From CAJBLF01 sp964504915 (GTDB lineage: Bacteria > Patescibacteriota > Gracilibacteria > Absconditabacterales > Absconditicoccaceae): a stretch of DNA of 64,000 nucleotides. The translations under genes were made by a program, and so were the position numbers. Where the stretch lies: NCBI GenBank assembly GCA_964504915.1, contig CAZDFH010000002.1, positions 95,690 through 159,689 on the forward strand, written 5' to 3'. The notes beneath the pieces were generated by a model, which saw only the letters and a list, made by a program, of their open reading frames with translations, searched no databases and was not told the origin of the DNA. Below, in pieces: positions 1-10,663 of the stretch (the stretch's first letter is position 1; each line of letters opens with the position of its first letter).

Positions 1-828
1 TACTGCGCCGATGATATTTGGCGTCCCTGCTTCAAACTTTTCTACCGTGGATGATGTGGAATAATCATTTACATCGACATCATTGATAGCTCCTCCACCG
101 GAAATCAATGGCTCCAATCTTTTGATCCATTCTTTTTGGAGATATGCTACTCCTAGTCCTGTATATGCCATCATCTTGTGTGCAGTGAAGACGAAGCAAT
201 CACAACCTATCTTGGCTACGTCTACGGAAAAATTGGGAACGGACTGCGAACCGTCTACCAAGAAAAATGTATCTGGTCTCAAATGTTGTTTGATCTTCTC
301 GACATCGTAAATCACACCCGTCACGTTGGATACTTGTGAACACGCTACGACTTTCACTTTCTTATCATATTTTTTATTGAAATCTTGTCGATCTATCGTG
401 TAATCTTTTCGGATATTGATAAATTTTACGGTAAATCCATATTCTGATGCCAGACTTTGTCGAGGGACAATCGTCGCATGATGATCTCGTATTCCGACTA
501 AAACGACGTCTCATTTCTTGAGAAATCTTGATTTACACAGTGACTGTGCAATGAGATTGACCGCATAATTTGCGTTGTAGGTATAGATGATTTCACTGGC
601 TTTGACATTGATAAACTTAGCCACCTTCTCTTTGGACTGGTGGTACAATGTTTCCGCTTGCTCGGAGATTGGATACAGTCATCTATGGATATTGGCATAC
701 GATGTAGCGACAAATTCACTCACCCCATCGATGACATACTTTGGCTTCTGTGTCGAAGCGGCATTATCTAGGTATACCAATCCTTTGTTCTTGGCGAAAA
801 TCGGGAAATCCTTTCTTACATTAGCCAT
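1..828 (-). CDS. sufS: Cysteine desulfurase, SufS/CsdA type (3' end outside window)
   Basis: PLP-dependent class V aminotransferase-fold enzyme that takes sulfur from cysteine, normally for Fe-S clusters. The reading frame begins MANVRKDFPIF. LDNAAST (residues 20-26) is the family's N-terminal motif. HATIVPRQ, the VDGSQSVPNF cofactor-binding Asp segment and the PLP lysine K218 in TAHKMMAYTG follow in order. Several glycines (for example after ANIHR and RFLKK) are TGA. The left edge cuts the gene before the catalytic-cysteine loop, so the sulfur-accepting cysteine cannot be checked. No scaffold gene (SufU/IscU) is visible in the window. FtsQ follows upstream on the same strand after about 50 bases. 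The family call is firm; SufS versus CsdA/IscS subtype is less so. Confidence 0.93.
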
Positions 829-881
829 GTTAGCAATAGATAGAATAAAATGAGTCCTTAAAGTCTTAAAGTCCTTAAAGT

Positions 882-1748
882 CTATTTTTTAACAATTAAT
901 TTATCCAGTTCCAAACTTCATAAATCGATTTCTGTGAGTGATTTGAAATCAGCATAATATTTTTTGAGTAATTGATAATTTCTAATTTGGGTAGGGATAT
1001 CTGTGAGATTATTGATATACACTTGTTTTCCATCGATAAATACAATCGTCCTTTCTCCCCCAGGCAAATATTCTATATGATGTAGATTGGGGAATCATTG
1101 GTAGAGTAATCCAAATTGCTGGATAAGATCGTCTGCTGATTGACGGTAGAAGAATCCAGTCATGGATACTAAACCACTAAAGTACCCTGGCATATAGACA
1201 ACGAGTTTTACATCTTTCCCCAATGTGTTTCAGGAATAAATAGAGAATATATGTCCACGAAAGACACCAAATTTGAGATCTTGATTTTTGATAATCATCT
1301 CTGGTTGATTGAAGATGATATCGACTTTGATAGTATTGGATGTGGTTAAAGTAAATACAAGATCTTTGAGGAAGGGATATTGTTCTTGTAGTCATGCTAA
1401 AATAGTATTTTTATTTAGACGCACGACGTTGAAGTTTTCTTGTTTCATTTGATTGGAAATGGCTTTGTAGAGATATGGATCATCATACATAGCAATATCT
1501 CACGAAGTGAAATTAACGTGAGCAATAGTATACTCTTTAGCGAACAAGGTGCTTTTGAGTAAGAGAAATCCACCATACACCACTGCGAATAAGATGAGAA
1601 TGATTCGTAATATTTTGAGCGAACGACGACGTGATTTACTCTGTTTATCTCCACCTAGGTATGCACTTTTGATTCTACTTTCTTTTCCTGAAGCAATTCT
1701 AGATCTTTTTATTTTGCTGATAGGTCTGGAAACGACGAATTTTATCAT
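882..1748 (-). CDS. ftsQ: FtsQ/DivIB-like cell division protein
   Basis: A 288-residue bitopic membrane protein. It has a basic cytoplasmic tail (about 45 residues), one transmembrane segment at residues 46-64 (ILRIILILFAVVYGGFLLL), then a POTRA-like region (EYTIAHVNFTSGD, FNVVRLNKNTI, FLKDLVF) and an FtsQ/DivIB beta domain ending near TEIDLGSLELDKLIVKK. This order and length match FtsQ, the septal peptidoglycan-synthesis regulator that bridges FtsL/B and FtsW/I. TGA supplies glycines in TSGDIA, VFRGHIF, YSGNTLG and PGYFSGL. Sequence similarity in this family is always low, so the call rests on architecture. MurE elsewhere in the window agrees with a peptidoglycan-building cell. Confidence 0.8.
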
Positions 1749-1928
1749 GGGCTACGAATGACGGTAAAATTGCTTATACAAACTTATTTATATAACGAAT
1801 GAATACATATCACATCAGTCACAAATGGTTACAAATAGGCACAAGGTGGTTGCAAATTGTTTTTTTACTAGAATTATAATATCAACTTTGTAACTACTTT
1901 GAGACAACATTGGGTCAATTTGAGACTA

Positions 1929-2420
1929 TTATTTGATAAGGTAGAAACAATAATACATGATAAACGTCAGCACTGATCAGACGATAATTCATCATGCTAC
2001 CTCGAATGGAAGATGTCAGATTCTCTCTTTGAGTCTTACTTCTTTTTTCTGTAATACGCCTTCGAGTTCTGTCCTTAGATCATTGATATAATGTGCGTGT
2101 TGCCCTGCTTCATATCTGATGTTCATCGCATCATAGGCGAAGAGTAAACTAAATGCTGCGACTACAGCAAAAAGTATACTTCCAAATCACTGGTCTAGCA
2201 GGACAAACATTGTCACACTACTTGCTAGTCAGCTATGGAATGATGGGAATCCCCCTGACTCAAACACATGATGCATATAGAAACGTTTGTATTTGATACT
2301 ATCGATAGTGACCTTAAATAATTGAATAGCGACACCGACTATTGCGACGATAAAGATGGGATACATATGGATCCCAGATTGGAAAAAATCCTTGCATGAC
2401 TGGATGATATAATCGATCAT
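1929..2420 (-). CDS. Divergent PAP2 (DUF212/YuiD-like) membrane protein
   Basis: A 163-residue integral membrane protein with four hydrophobic stretches. It carries the divergent PAP2 signature GGFPSFHSGLASS, followed by AYDAMNIRYEAGQHA and a final GHLPFEVAGG helix. This matches the DUF212/YuiD family distantly related to PAP2 lipid phosphatases and haloperoxidases. The histidine of SFHS is kept. TGA encodes the glycines after FHS, after LLDQ and in the EVAGG doublet. The family is suspected to act on phospholipid or isoprenoid phosphates at the membrane, but its substrate is not established. Confidence 0.88.
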
Positions 2421-2613
2421 CGGGATTTCTGGAATATGTAAAAATTTGTCGAGTTTAGTTTACGAAAAAGATTGGTGAATTCAAATACAAAAGTCTGACA
2501 ACCCTTGACGTTTGGACTTGCTACTATGGATAGCTCCTAGACGTGGAAATCCTCGTCTTGCCTTTTTGTAGGAAATATTTATAGTATTTTATCTTTATCT
2601 TGAATATCCTAAG

Positions 2614-2985
2614 ATGAACACCCGTATATCATGCTCAGACAATGCCGCTGGACCATGTCAGGAGAAGAAATGCTGACGATGTTGTGATCCTGTAAAAGTC
2701 CCTTTTAGAAAAGGGAGAAATCTTACTGATCTCGCTGTCCCTTATGATGCACAATGAAATCCTATACGAATACCGTTAAACCAAATCTGGGCACCAGAGT
2801 CCTGTATAGATACTGCTAGGGTGGAAATATATACATGTCTGTTGTATGATAAACAAACGAAATCTTGTACCATATATGACCATAGGCCAGATGTCTGTCG
2901 CCGTACAAGCTGCGTCGATCAGAAGACAGGAGAATCTTTTTTTGATGCCATCACACATACTAAATTTATCAAAATGCGTAAGTAA
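2614..2985 (+). CDS. YkgJ-family cysteine cluster protein
   Basis: A 123-residue cytoplasmic protein of the YkgJ/CxxCxxCC family (putative zinc or iron chelator, PF03692-like). The N-terminal cluster reads C-x3-C-x-x-CC (QEKKCGRCCDPVKVPF, with the Gly as TGA). The second half has CLLYDKQTKSCTIYDHRPDVCRR and a last Cys-rich SCVD. This is the expected spacing of the family, which resembles an Fe-S or Zn cluster. The molecular role of the family is unknown. The start is the first ATG of the open frame. A hairpin follows 18 bases after the stop. Confidence 0.85.
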
Positions 2986-3003
2986 TACTTATGATTGCAT
3001 TAT

Positions 3004-3024
3004 GACTATAATTTTCTTATAGTC
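3004..3024 (+). terminator. Hairpin after YkgJ gene, possible terminator
   Basis: GACTATAA and TTATAGTC form an 8-bp perfect stem around a 5-base loop, 18 bases after the YkgJ stop. The downstream T-run is weak (TTTATTTTTC begins about 6 bases later), so it may be a weak terminator or a processing site upstream of the CAP gene. Confidence 0.45.
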
Positions 3025-3049
3025 AGGGTGTTTATTTTTCTACCATCGC

Positions 3050-3667
3050 ATGTCGTCGAAACGATGAAAAATAGTCCTTCTCATATCATGCTGTAGCTTT
3101 ATTGGCTGAATAGGCCTTGCCGCAGAGATATCTCCTGTAGCCAATGTCGATCGAAACAAAGTAGAGTCTAGCCGAATCTCTTGGCACAATCAAGAAAGAT
3201 CAACATTGAAGCTCAATCCCTATAGTTGAAGTACCCTCTTGGACTCCTCTGCACAGCATCGAGCCGACTATTTGGAATCGCTCTGAACTACTACTCATTC
3301 CAGAAATGCTGGCGATGGCTATTACAATTACCGAAGTATCAGAAGCCGATTCGCCGATCAAGGTGTTGCCTTCGACGATGAGTCAGGAACTATGTTTAGT
3401 GAAAGTTTGGGACGAGGTTCTTATACTTGCAAAAAAACTGACTGTACAGATACCTTTATCAAAGCTATGAAATCGACGTTTACCTATTTCATGAGAGAGA
3501 AGCGAAGTGCTTGGCAACCTCATTACAATGCCATTGTGAGTAAACAATTTACAGCACTCGGACTGGGAATTACGGTAAGTGGGAAAAAATATTATTTGGT
3601 TAGTCATTACGGAAAAAATGTTGTCAGTACCTGAGCTAATGTGAAGTTAGCGAAAGCAGTCAAATAA
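3050..3667 (+). CDS. Secreted CAP-domain (SCP/PR1) protein
   Basis: A 205-residue exported protein. A signal peptide occupies about residues 1-24 (MSSKRGKIVLLISCC, then GGIGLAAEIS). The rest is a CAP superfamily domain: LLDSSAQHRADYLES corresponds to the helix bearing the usual first His, HSRNAGDGYY follows, then FSESLGRGSYTC, and HYNAIVSKQFTALGLGITVS-GKKYYLVSHYG carries the closing His/Gly strand. CAP proteins are extracellular and often bind cell wall or lipids; function here cannot be assigned. TGA codes for Gly at several points, including the last GANVKLAKAVK segment. A terminator follows the stop. Confidence 0.85.
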
Positions 3668-3686
3668 TTACAATATATCAACCCAT

Positions 3687-3717
3687 AAAAAAAATCCCCA
3701 TTGCTGAGGATTTTTTT
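3687..3717. terminator. Bidirectional Rho-independent terminator
   Basis: An AAAAAATCC / GGATTTTTTT stem with an intervening loop lies between two convergent genes (the CAP protein on + and an unknown gene on -). A-tract and T-tract flank both sides, so it can serve both strands. Confidence 0.85.
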
Positions 3718-3734
3718 GAATATTACATATGAAA

Positions 3735-4538
3735 TTATTCCTTGCTCAACCATTCGACTAACTTTTTTACTGTATCTTCTGAAATCTTGTCCCCACGATT
3801 AAATCATTCAGCGAAATTCCTCTTTTGTTGTAGTGGGAATAAGCCTGGATGGGCTGAGATAACTGCCTCAGGAGCTCACTCTTTTGCTTCGATATCTAGT
3901 GACAATTCTCACTGAGTCTTTTCATCCACATATGCAGAGAGTGCATCGAGGGTATCGATTTTGGGCGATTCTTGTTGTATAGCCGTAGCTATATCTCCCA
4001 GTAATATTTCTCATAATTTTCTCTGCTGTCTTGCGAGTATGGTAGTCTGTACTAGTTGCTCTTTGTATGTCTTTGTAGTTTCTACTTTCTTTTGGTCATA
4101 GATTCCACCGACTAATGTCTGGATAAATCTATTGGTGACTCCATAAGTACCTTTTATATTACATAGATATCCATTCTTGACGAGATCTTGTACGATAGCT
4201 CGCTGATCACCTATTCTCTCCATCCCTACTACGAGAGGGAGTGGCCCAAAAAATTCTTGTTGGGTGAATGGGGAAAATGTATTGTGTTTTAATTGCTCCA
4301 TCATCATCAATATATGAGCCAATACGTTTCTCATATTGGGATCCATGAGTACGGGATCATTCGCATCATCTATTCTTATCTGCTGAGGGGTTATCTGAGT
4401 AAGAAGATCATATCAGCTCGTATCTGCTTGCCTTATATTTTCTAGTACTTCTGGAGAAACTAACGGATACCCAGCTAGTGTTTCAATAACGGGAATGTCT
4501 GGTTCTCTTTTTTCAAACTTTGTCTTTACATCTGTCAT
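3735..4538 (-). CDS. Unknown protein, paralogue 3 of a tandem trio
   Basis: A 267-residue soluble, probably cytoplasmic protein with no recognisable domain, signal peptide or membrane segment. It shares three blocks with its two upstream neighbours. These are an N-terminal PVIET-x-x-GYPLVSPEVLE segment (about residues 15-33), a central TNRFIQTLVGGIYDQKKV block, and a C-terminal HPGLFPL...RNFAEGFN block before a short acidic tail. TGA encodes scattered glycines. It is last of three same-strand genes, 46 bases after the previous one, so probably one operon. Its start is the first ATG preceding the conserved N-terminal block. Confidence 0.75.
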
Positions 4539-4584
4539 GAGATAGGGATGAAGAGATAAAAGTGTCTATTGTATGAATAAGCTA

Positions 4585-5508
4585 TTACTCGTTTGACTCT
4601 TTCTTTACTTGCAAAGGACCACCATCACTCAGCCAATGCAGAAGTTCTTTGACAGTCTTCGTATCGATCCTCCACGCAGCATAAAATTTATCGGGATCTT
4701 TTGCTTTTATTATCTGATTAAATCCTTCAGCAAAATTATACTGATCAAGGAGTGGATATAGACTAGGAGTTCCTTTGAGTTGGGCTCCTGATATTTCCAT
4801 AGAAAACTCTAATGCTCCCTTCGTTTCCCTATGAATAACTTCCTCTAGTTGCCTTGTACTTAGTTGTTTTGTACTGTCTACGGATGGAGGATTGGTTTTT
4901 AACGCCATCACTAGAGATTCCAAGACAGAGGTACATGTTCTGAGTTGTTGTTCTCTGATGGTCTGCGTCTCTCCACTGAAATGTTGATACACCAATGTAT
5001 TTTTCACTTTTGCTGCATCAAAGATACCACCCTCTAAGGCCTGAATAAATTTGTTAGTAAATCCATATTGATATCATTTACTGTCATTTCATCGCTTGTG
5101 AAGATATCATCATTCTATCTGCAGATCGTCATCAGCTGAAGAGCCATCTGCCAATGCCTCTATAATTTTCATATCTTTTTGCGCCATATCGCTTCACTTG
5201 GCTCGTACCCCATTAGAAATATACTGTTGTTGGGTGAATGGCAAAAATGTATTGAGTCTGGCGTTTTTGGTCATTTCTAGTATCTTTCTAAACACGTTTT
5301 TTACATCTGGATTATCTAATATTCATCCATCTGCTTCGTGTATCGCAATTTCCTGAGGAGTAATTTTGTTTATTAGGTCTGACTTCTTAGGATCTGCTTC
5401 CTGGATGGCTTCCAAGATCTCTGGCCTAACTATTGGATATCCAGCCACTGTCTCTATCACAGGAGCTGCCAAGTCTGTTGCCTCGAAATGTGTACTTGCA
5501 TTTTTCAT
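4585..5508 (-). CDS. Unknown protein, paralogue 2 of a tandem trio
   Basis: A 307-residue soluble protein of the same unrecognised family. It begins MKNASTHFEATD followed by APVIETVAGYPIVRPEIL. The central block reads YGFTNKFIQALEGGIFDAAKV and the C-terminal block SLYPLLDQYNFAEGFNQ. A Gly pair in the middle (QIEGGYLHKRG) is TGA-TGA. A longer frame upstream to 5556 would overlap the preceding gene; the ATG at 5508 aligns with the starts of the other two paralogues and lies 40 bases after the upstream stop. Function unknown. Confidence 0.75.
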
Positions 5509-5548
5509 GGGAGAAGAATGAAGAAGTAAAAATAATTGTATATATTTC

Positions 5549-6421
5549 TTACTCAAAGATCTTTTCTGGATCTGCTTGCTTGATATATTCTACTACTTGC
5601 TTCATGACTCGTTTATCACTGGTAGCATTAAAATCTCTTAAAAAATTCACATGTTGGAAATCAGGGAATAGCCCAGGATGAGCTGAGATACTAACACCAG
5701 ATACAAATCCGTTGTTTTGTGGGTCATTCTTTTTAGCACCTACCATTAATTTCCTATCCGTCCATTGCTGTACGTATATACCGAGATCTCACAAATTTCG
5801 TTCAAATTCTCCGAAATTCCTGAGGTTCTCTGCCACTGCTGTAAATAATGCTATACATGCCTTCTTATCGCTAGCAATTCTCTCTTGATGTTTTTCGGTT
5901 GCTTGCTTATATTCGCTTGATTGTGCGATCTTCTCTTTATCATAAATTCCTTGTTTATAAAATGCTTTGATAAATTTATTGGTAACACAAAATTTTGGGG
6001 CCCTCTGTATGTCATCTCGAGATGTTATCAAATATCATGGATCGATTGCATATCCAGATCCACTGTCACGTCTACTTCAGCTTACTAATTCATGTATTAC
6101 CTTATATGCATTCTTCAATTTTACACCCTCACCTGAACTAGGGTTTGTTTCAAATTCTTTTCGTGTGAAGGGATGAAATGTATCTCAGTCGTCTTTCAAC
6201 ATCTTGATGATATTCCCACATACCTCTTTGATTATGACGTTTTGGAAATCGCTACCACTCGTAGTAATTTGCGATGGTGCAACCTTGGGTAATAGATCGA
6301 ATCACTCATCTGATGCATTCTTGATGTCCTCTAAGATCTGTGCCGATACTAGTGATCTTCCCCTTATCGTTTCAATCACTGGTGGTTCTGATTTGATATT
6401 TTCTAACTGATCCATTCTCAT
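5549..6421 (-). CDS. Unknown protein, paralogue 1 of a tandem trio
   Basis: A 290-residue soluble protein, first gene of the trio. It starts MRMDQLENIKSEPPVIET and keeps the family blocks: PPVIETIRGRSLVSAQIL, the central TNKFIKAFYKQGIYDKEK, and a C-terminal SAHPGLFPDFQHVNFLRDFN. An HPGLFP motif identical to paralogue 3 marks the C-terminal block. A promoter with TTGACT and TATATT separated by 16 bases lies about 36 bases upstream, and the divergent rsmE gene starts 185 bases away. No domain could be named; it may be a lineage-specific family. Confidence 0.75.
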
Positions 6422-6457
6422 GAAGTAAAGAATAAAAAACATAGAATGTTTATTGAA

Positions 6458-6485
6458 AATATAATAATTTACTCCATAAAGTCAA
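6458..6485 (-). promoter_or_regulatory. Promoter for the trio operon
   Basis: On the minus strand TTGACT (6485-6480) and TATATT (6463-6458) are 16 bases apart, 37 bases upstream of the ATG at 6421. The 16-base spacer recurs at other promoters in this window. Confidence 0.7.
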
Positions 6486-6606
6486 TAGGTATCTTCACTC
6501 TTACCCTTATTTGCATTTTCCTCTCTTATCCTACAATTCCTTGTAAATTTACCAGAATTCAGTAGAGAAAAGGATGATTATTTAGCTTTATTCTCAAGAC
6601 ACATCC

Positions 6607-7305
6607 ATGCAACTTTTTCTTCTCGATCATATCGATCTCAAATGACACGACATTATCCTCGATCATCCCGAAGTCTGGCAACAGGCGAAGAAAGTACTCA
6701 GACTCTGATCTGGGGACAGAATTTTTGTCCAACGACAAGCAGAGAACCAGCAAGCCATCAGATATGAGGTAGAAGTCACCGCATTAAAAGATTTCAAGCT
6801 CTTTGGTACCGTAGTCCAGACTATGCAATCTGATATAGATGAGAAAGCAATTAGCATGATCGTTGCCATGCCCAACAAGCGAGAGAAAGCTGAATTGATA
6901 GTCCAGAAATTAACGGAAATCGGCGTGAACGAGATTATTTTCCGACCAAGCGAAAGGTCAATTATTAGAGAACGGAATGCAAACAAGGCGACAAGATTGG
7001 AAAAAATAATGAAAGAAGCGCTCGAACAATCGCGAGGATGGAAACTTCCTAAAATTTCTTTCGTAGAAAAGATTGAACCTATTGTGGAATGAAAAAATAT
7101 TGTCCTCTTTGATAAGAGTGAATGACCTTCGACCTGAAGACCTGATGGACTTTACGGACTAGTTGGCCCCGAAGGCGGTCGATGACCCAAAGATTATGAG
7201 CTTTTCAAACAATATGATATCGTCACCAAAGACTTAGGGTCAACCATTTTGAGAATGGAGACAGCAGCGATTGTCGGAGCTTGGGTATTGAAGAATTTAT
7301 TGTAA
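6607..7305 (+). CDS. rsmE: 16S rRNA m3U1498 methyltransferase RsmE
   Basis: A 232-residue SPOUT-class methyltransferase that methylates N3 of U1498 in 16S rRNA using SAM. The N-terminal PUA-like part (MQLFLLDHIDLKGHDIIL, VLRLGSGDRIFV) is followed by the trefoil-knot domain: IVAMPNKREKAELIVQKLTEIGV, FRPSERS, then GLVGPEGGRGPKDYELF (SAM loop) and LGSTILRMETAAIV (knot helix). These are the standard RsmE motifs. TGA falls in HIDLKGHD, RLGSGD and GGRGPK. The start at 6607 gives the usual family length. Confidence 0.93.
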
Positions 7306-7333
7306 AAATACTAAAAAACGATATATAATTGTT

Positions 7334-7379
7334 GTAGGGGCGTTTACCAAACGCCCGGGCGAATACTATTCGCCCCTAC
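7334..7379. repeat. Palindromic intergenic repeat, GTAGGGGCG family, copy 1
   Basis: Two adjacent hairpins (GGGGCGTTT/AAACGCCC and GGGCGAATA/TATTCGCCC) bounded by GTAGGGG and CCCCTAC, so the whole 46 bases also forms a long imperfect palindrome. A close copy sits at 12383-12428 and degenerate ones at 14294 and 59205. It lies between rsmE and murE. Confidence 0.85.
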
Positions 7380-7402
7380 CTAATTTATTCTTCGTTCTCT
7401 CT

Positions 7403-8707
7403 ATGAAAACTTTGATCAAAAAAATTTTCTTCTACGATAAGCTCTATCCCGTACTCAAAGATAGTTTCCTCTATCAAGCACGAAAGAGATGGAATGGGCA
7501 GATAGCAAATGCTCTCTACAGCAATCCATCCAAAGATTTTTTCGTCGTCGGAGTGACGGGCACAAATGGAAAGACGACTACGGTAAACTTAATCCATCAG
7601 ATATTAAATGATAATGTCGCGAAATGTGTAGCTGTCAGTACGGCGAATATTCTCGTCGGTGATACCGTCGTACCAAATAAGAAGAAAATGACTTCGCTAG
7701 ATATCTATGACCTGCAATCGACACTCGCGATGGCCAAAGATTCGTGATGTAAGATAGCCGTCCTCGAGACATCTTCCCACGGATTAGATCAGTATAGATT
7801 TGAAGGTGTAGACTTTGATTTTGCCGTCTTGACGAATGTCACGCTCGACCACTTGGATTATCATGGCGACATGGATCATTATGTCAAAGCCAAGAAAATG
7901 CTCTTTGATTACGTCATCAAAAATAGCAAAAAAAATAAATATGCATCATTTCCTATGGATGACAAAATTGGCAGACAGCGGTTTGATGAGATGCCCTTTG
8001 ACAAAAAAGTCTGACGAAGTATCGTCTGATCTTCTAGCTTGAAGGCAGAAAAAATTAATGAAAAAACTGACGGGACGGATTTCACGGTTTCCTACCTAGG
8101 AAAGGAATATCCCGTATCCACGCATTTACTCTGAAGTTTCAACGTATATAATATTTTGGCTGCATTAAGTGTAGCATTACAGATAGGAGTCAGTATGGAA
8201 CACGCCATCACATCGATCCAGAAAGTCGTATGAGTGACTGGCAGGATGGAGCGCATAGAAAAAAATGGCGTCCACTGTTTCGTAGATTTCGCTCACTCCC
8301 CTGATGCGTTGGAGAAGACATTACAATATCTTTCAAGTATCAAATGAACAAATAAATTAATCACGGTCTTCTGAGCTCCGGGTTTGAGAGACACGAGCAA
8401 GAGGCCGATTATGTGATCAGTGGTCGATGAATTTAGTGATATTATTATTGCGACTGATGATGATCCAGATACAGAAAATAGATTCGAAATTTTACAACAA
8501 TTAACGAAAGATATCAAGAAAAAAACTTTCGGCAAAGATTTCTTCATTATCCCAGAGAGGAAATTAGCAATCAAGTTTGCATTAGAATCAGCGCAAAAAG
8601 GTGATGTTGTGATGTTCGCTGGAAAGGGGCATGAGACGGTGCAATTGACGAACTTAGGAAAGAGGAAATGGAGCGATATGGAGGAAATAGAAGGATTTAG
8701 GGAATAG
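7403..8707 (+). CDS. murE: UDP-MurNAc-tripeptide synthetase-like Mur ligase (MurE)
   Basis: A 434-residue ATP-dependent Mur ligase that adds the third stem-peptide residue in peptidoglycan synthesis. It carries the P-loop VGVTGTNGKTTTVNLI (about residues 49-64), the ETSSHGLDQYRFEGV and TNVTLDHLDYHGD motifs, the central GRMERIEKNGVHCFVDFAHSPDAL segment, and a C-terminal domain with APGLRDTSKR and FAGKGHETVQ. At the amino-acid recognition loop, where DAP ligases have DNPR, the sequence reads DDDPDTEN, so the third residue cannot be predicted. TGA encodes Gly in the TVFGAPG and VVGVTGR motifs. N-terminus is slightly short for the family. Confidence 0.9.
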
Positions 8708-8741
8708 TGATTATTATTTTTTTATTCCTTGATAATTTTTT

Positions 8742-10547
8742 ATGAGTCATGTCAGAATTAAGTCTATCAAAATAAAAAATTATCGCTCGTTTTGATGAAC
8801 TGAACAGATATTTAAATTTCCCACTGCAGACTATAACAAACCTATAGCTTTAGTATGATATAATAATTCTTGAAAAACTAATTTGATGAACGCCATTTTA
8901 TATGGCGTAGGAGAGAAGTTTGTTTCGGAAAATACTTTTGAAAAAACAGATTTACATAATTTAGACTACGAGAATCAAATAAGTATAATTACAGATTTAG
9001 CTGCATCTGATTATAGTGCAATAAACCGGAGATGAGAACCAGAAGATAAGTCCATAAGGGGCGAACACTATATATATACGAACAATGACGATGACGAACT
9101 AAAATCATCAATAAAACCGTCTTTCTTTTGAGCCAATAAGCATTACAACATATTCTATGTAAATTTCCACGACATAAAAGATCAAATTTCCACACAGAAA
9201 ACGAGCCGATGAAATTTGAAGTCATTTTTAGCGAAACACATTAAAAAACTAGTTGATAGTGATTTAGAGATGAAAGAAAAAAAATGATCATTTGAAGAAA
9301 CCATACAAGAGGGAACTGATAATGTGCTAGAAAATTCCAAACTAGAAAGATTTATATCAACCATTAAAGAGAATTATTCGAAAAATCTTAGAAACAATAA
9401 TTGTGAAGTCTTCTTCTGACTACCAGAATATGAAGATATATTTTTACAAATGATGTTTAAAATTTGACTAAATTGAGAAACCACTAATCTTGTTCCAGTA
9501 GATCATTTTTGAGACTGATACATTTCGATGTTTGTAATGGCGGTCATACAATCTATTGCTGAAAGCGATGATTGAGACTTTTCCTTATTTTTATTTGAAG
9601 AACCAGAAAGCTTTCTCCATGAAAACCATCAAGAATATTTTTATAAAACCGTCTTATGTTGATTAGCAGAGAGGTGACACCAGGTAATATACACTACACA
9701 TTCTGACAAGATGGTTGATATTTTTGATACGAAATGATTAATTAGACTTGAAGTGAATGAAGATAATCAGACCGTCAATAAATATAATAATATTGGTGAA
9801 TTTTCTTATGAATTTTCCACTCTTGATGATGCTGGCGATGCCTCTGTTACATTAGAAAACTATAATGAATTTGTAAAAACGATTGAACCAAATTTAAATA
9901 AAATTTTGTTTAGCAAAAAAGTTATTCTGGTGGAATGACCCAATGATGTTATGGTATACAAATATGCAATTGAAAAAAAGATAATGGGAATAATAGAATC
10001 TAGAACCGACATAATTGACAAAGTAAAATATGCTGCCACGTATCTGAATTTTCACAATATTTCTATTATTCCCCATCACGGTAAAGCAACGGCATTACTG
10101 TTAATTGAATTATGTAAACACATTCAGTTAGACTATTTTGTCATTAACGATCGAGATTTCGCTGATGATTTTGTACAGGATCTAGCATCTTTCAATACTG
10201 AAACAGACATGAAAGCTGCTGCTATTTATACAGGGAGTACAAAAAAATGAATGATAACAACAAATCGAAAACTCATATACAATGCCACTCATGAGAAAAT
10301 TCATTTTAATATACCAAAACTAGAAAGGTTGATTGATTACCCTTCTAATGACAAGGATAGTGTTAAGATTTGGGACAAGTTAACAACCATAGCTACCTTC
10401 AATCAAGCGATATTTCCCGAAAGTTTAGAAAAATTTCTAGAATTTGATAAAATAGAAACTACAGTTGCTCCTGAGGAAACTACAGTTGCTCCTGAGGAAA
10501 CTACAGTTGCTCCTGAGGAAACGGCAGATGAAGAGATGCCATTCTAA
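8742..10547 (+). CDS. OLD-family ATP-dependent endonuclease (AAA/SMC-like ATPase plus TOPRIM)
   Basis: A 601-residue OLD-type nuclease. The N-terminal ABC/SMC-like ATPase begins with RIKSIKIKNYRSF and has Walker A GYNNSGKTNLMNA (Gly as TGA, about residue 38), a signature-like HFGDGYISMF, Walker B FLFEEPESFLHEN and an H-loop TTHS. The C-terminal TOPRIM domain follows: KVILVEGPNDVMVYKYA supplies the metal-binding Glu and NDRDFADDF the acidic pair. OLD proteins act in phage exclusion or DNA repair. No UvrD-like helicase partner of the Gabija type is adjacent. The C-terminal tail has three identical TTVAPEE repeats. It starts 34 bases after murE and has many TGA glycines. Confidence 0.88.
10458..10520 (+). 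repeat. Three perfect 21-bp tandem repeats inside the OLD gene
   Basis: Three exact copies of a 21-base unit encoding TTVAPEE, starting at 10458, 10479 and 10500. The frame is kept, so copy-number change would only lengthen or shorten the acidic tail of the nuclease. Confidence 0.95.
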
Positions 10548-10596
10548 AATTATTAGTTATAAGATATTTTTCTTATCATCCAAATCCTACGAACTA

Positions 10597-10624
10597 TTGA
10601 ATTTTTTGAGCTAATCTGTATGGT
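10597..10624 (+). promoter_or_regulatory. Possible promoter for the Cys-rich array
   Basis: TTGAAT (10597) and TATGGT (10619) are 16 bases apart, 40 bases upstream of the first Cys-rich gene. The -10 is imperfect; the spacing matches other promoters here. Confidence 0.45.
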
Positions 10625-10663
10625 TTTTTGCGTTAGATTATTTATTAGGAACCAACCCTTCCT

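Noticed and set aside
10458..10520. CRISPR-like direct repeats
   Set aside because: Three contiguous 21-base units with no spacers, in frame inside a coding gene.
8742..10547. A Gabija-type defence pair (OLD nuclease plus UvrD-like helicase)
   Set aside because: No helicase gene lies on either side; the neighbours are murE and the Cys-rich array.
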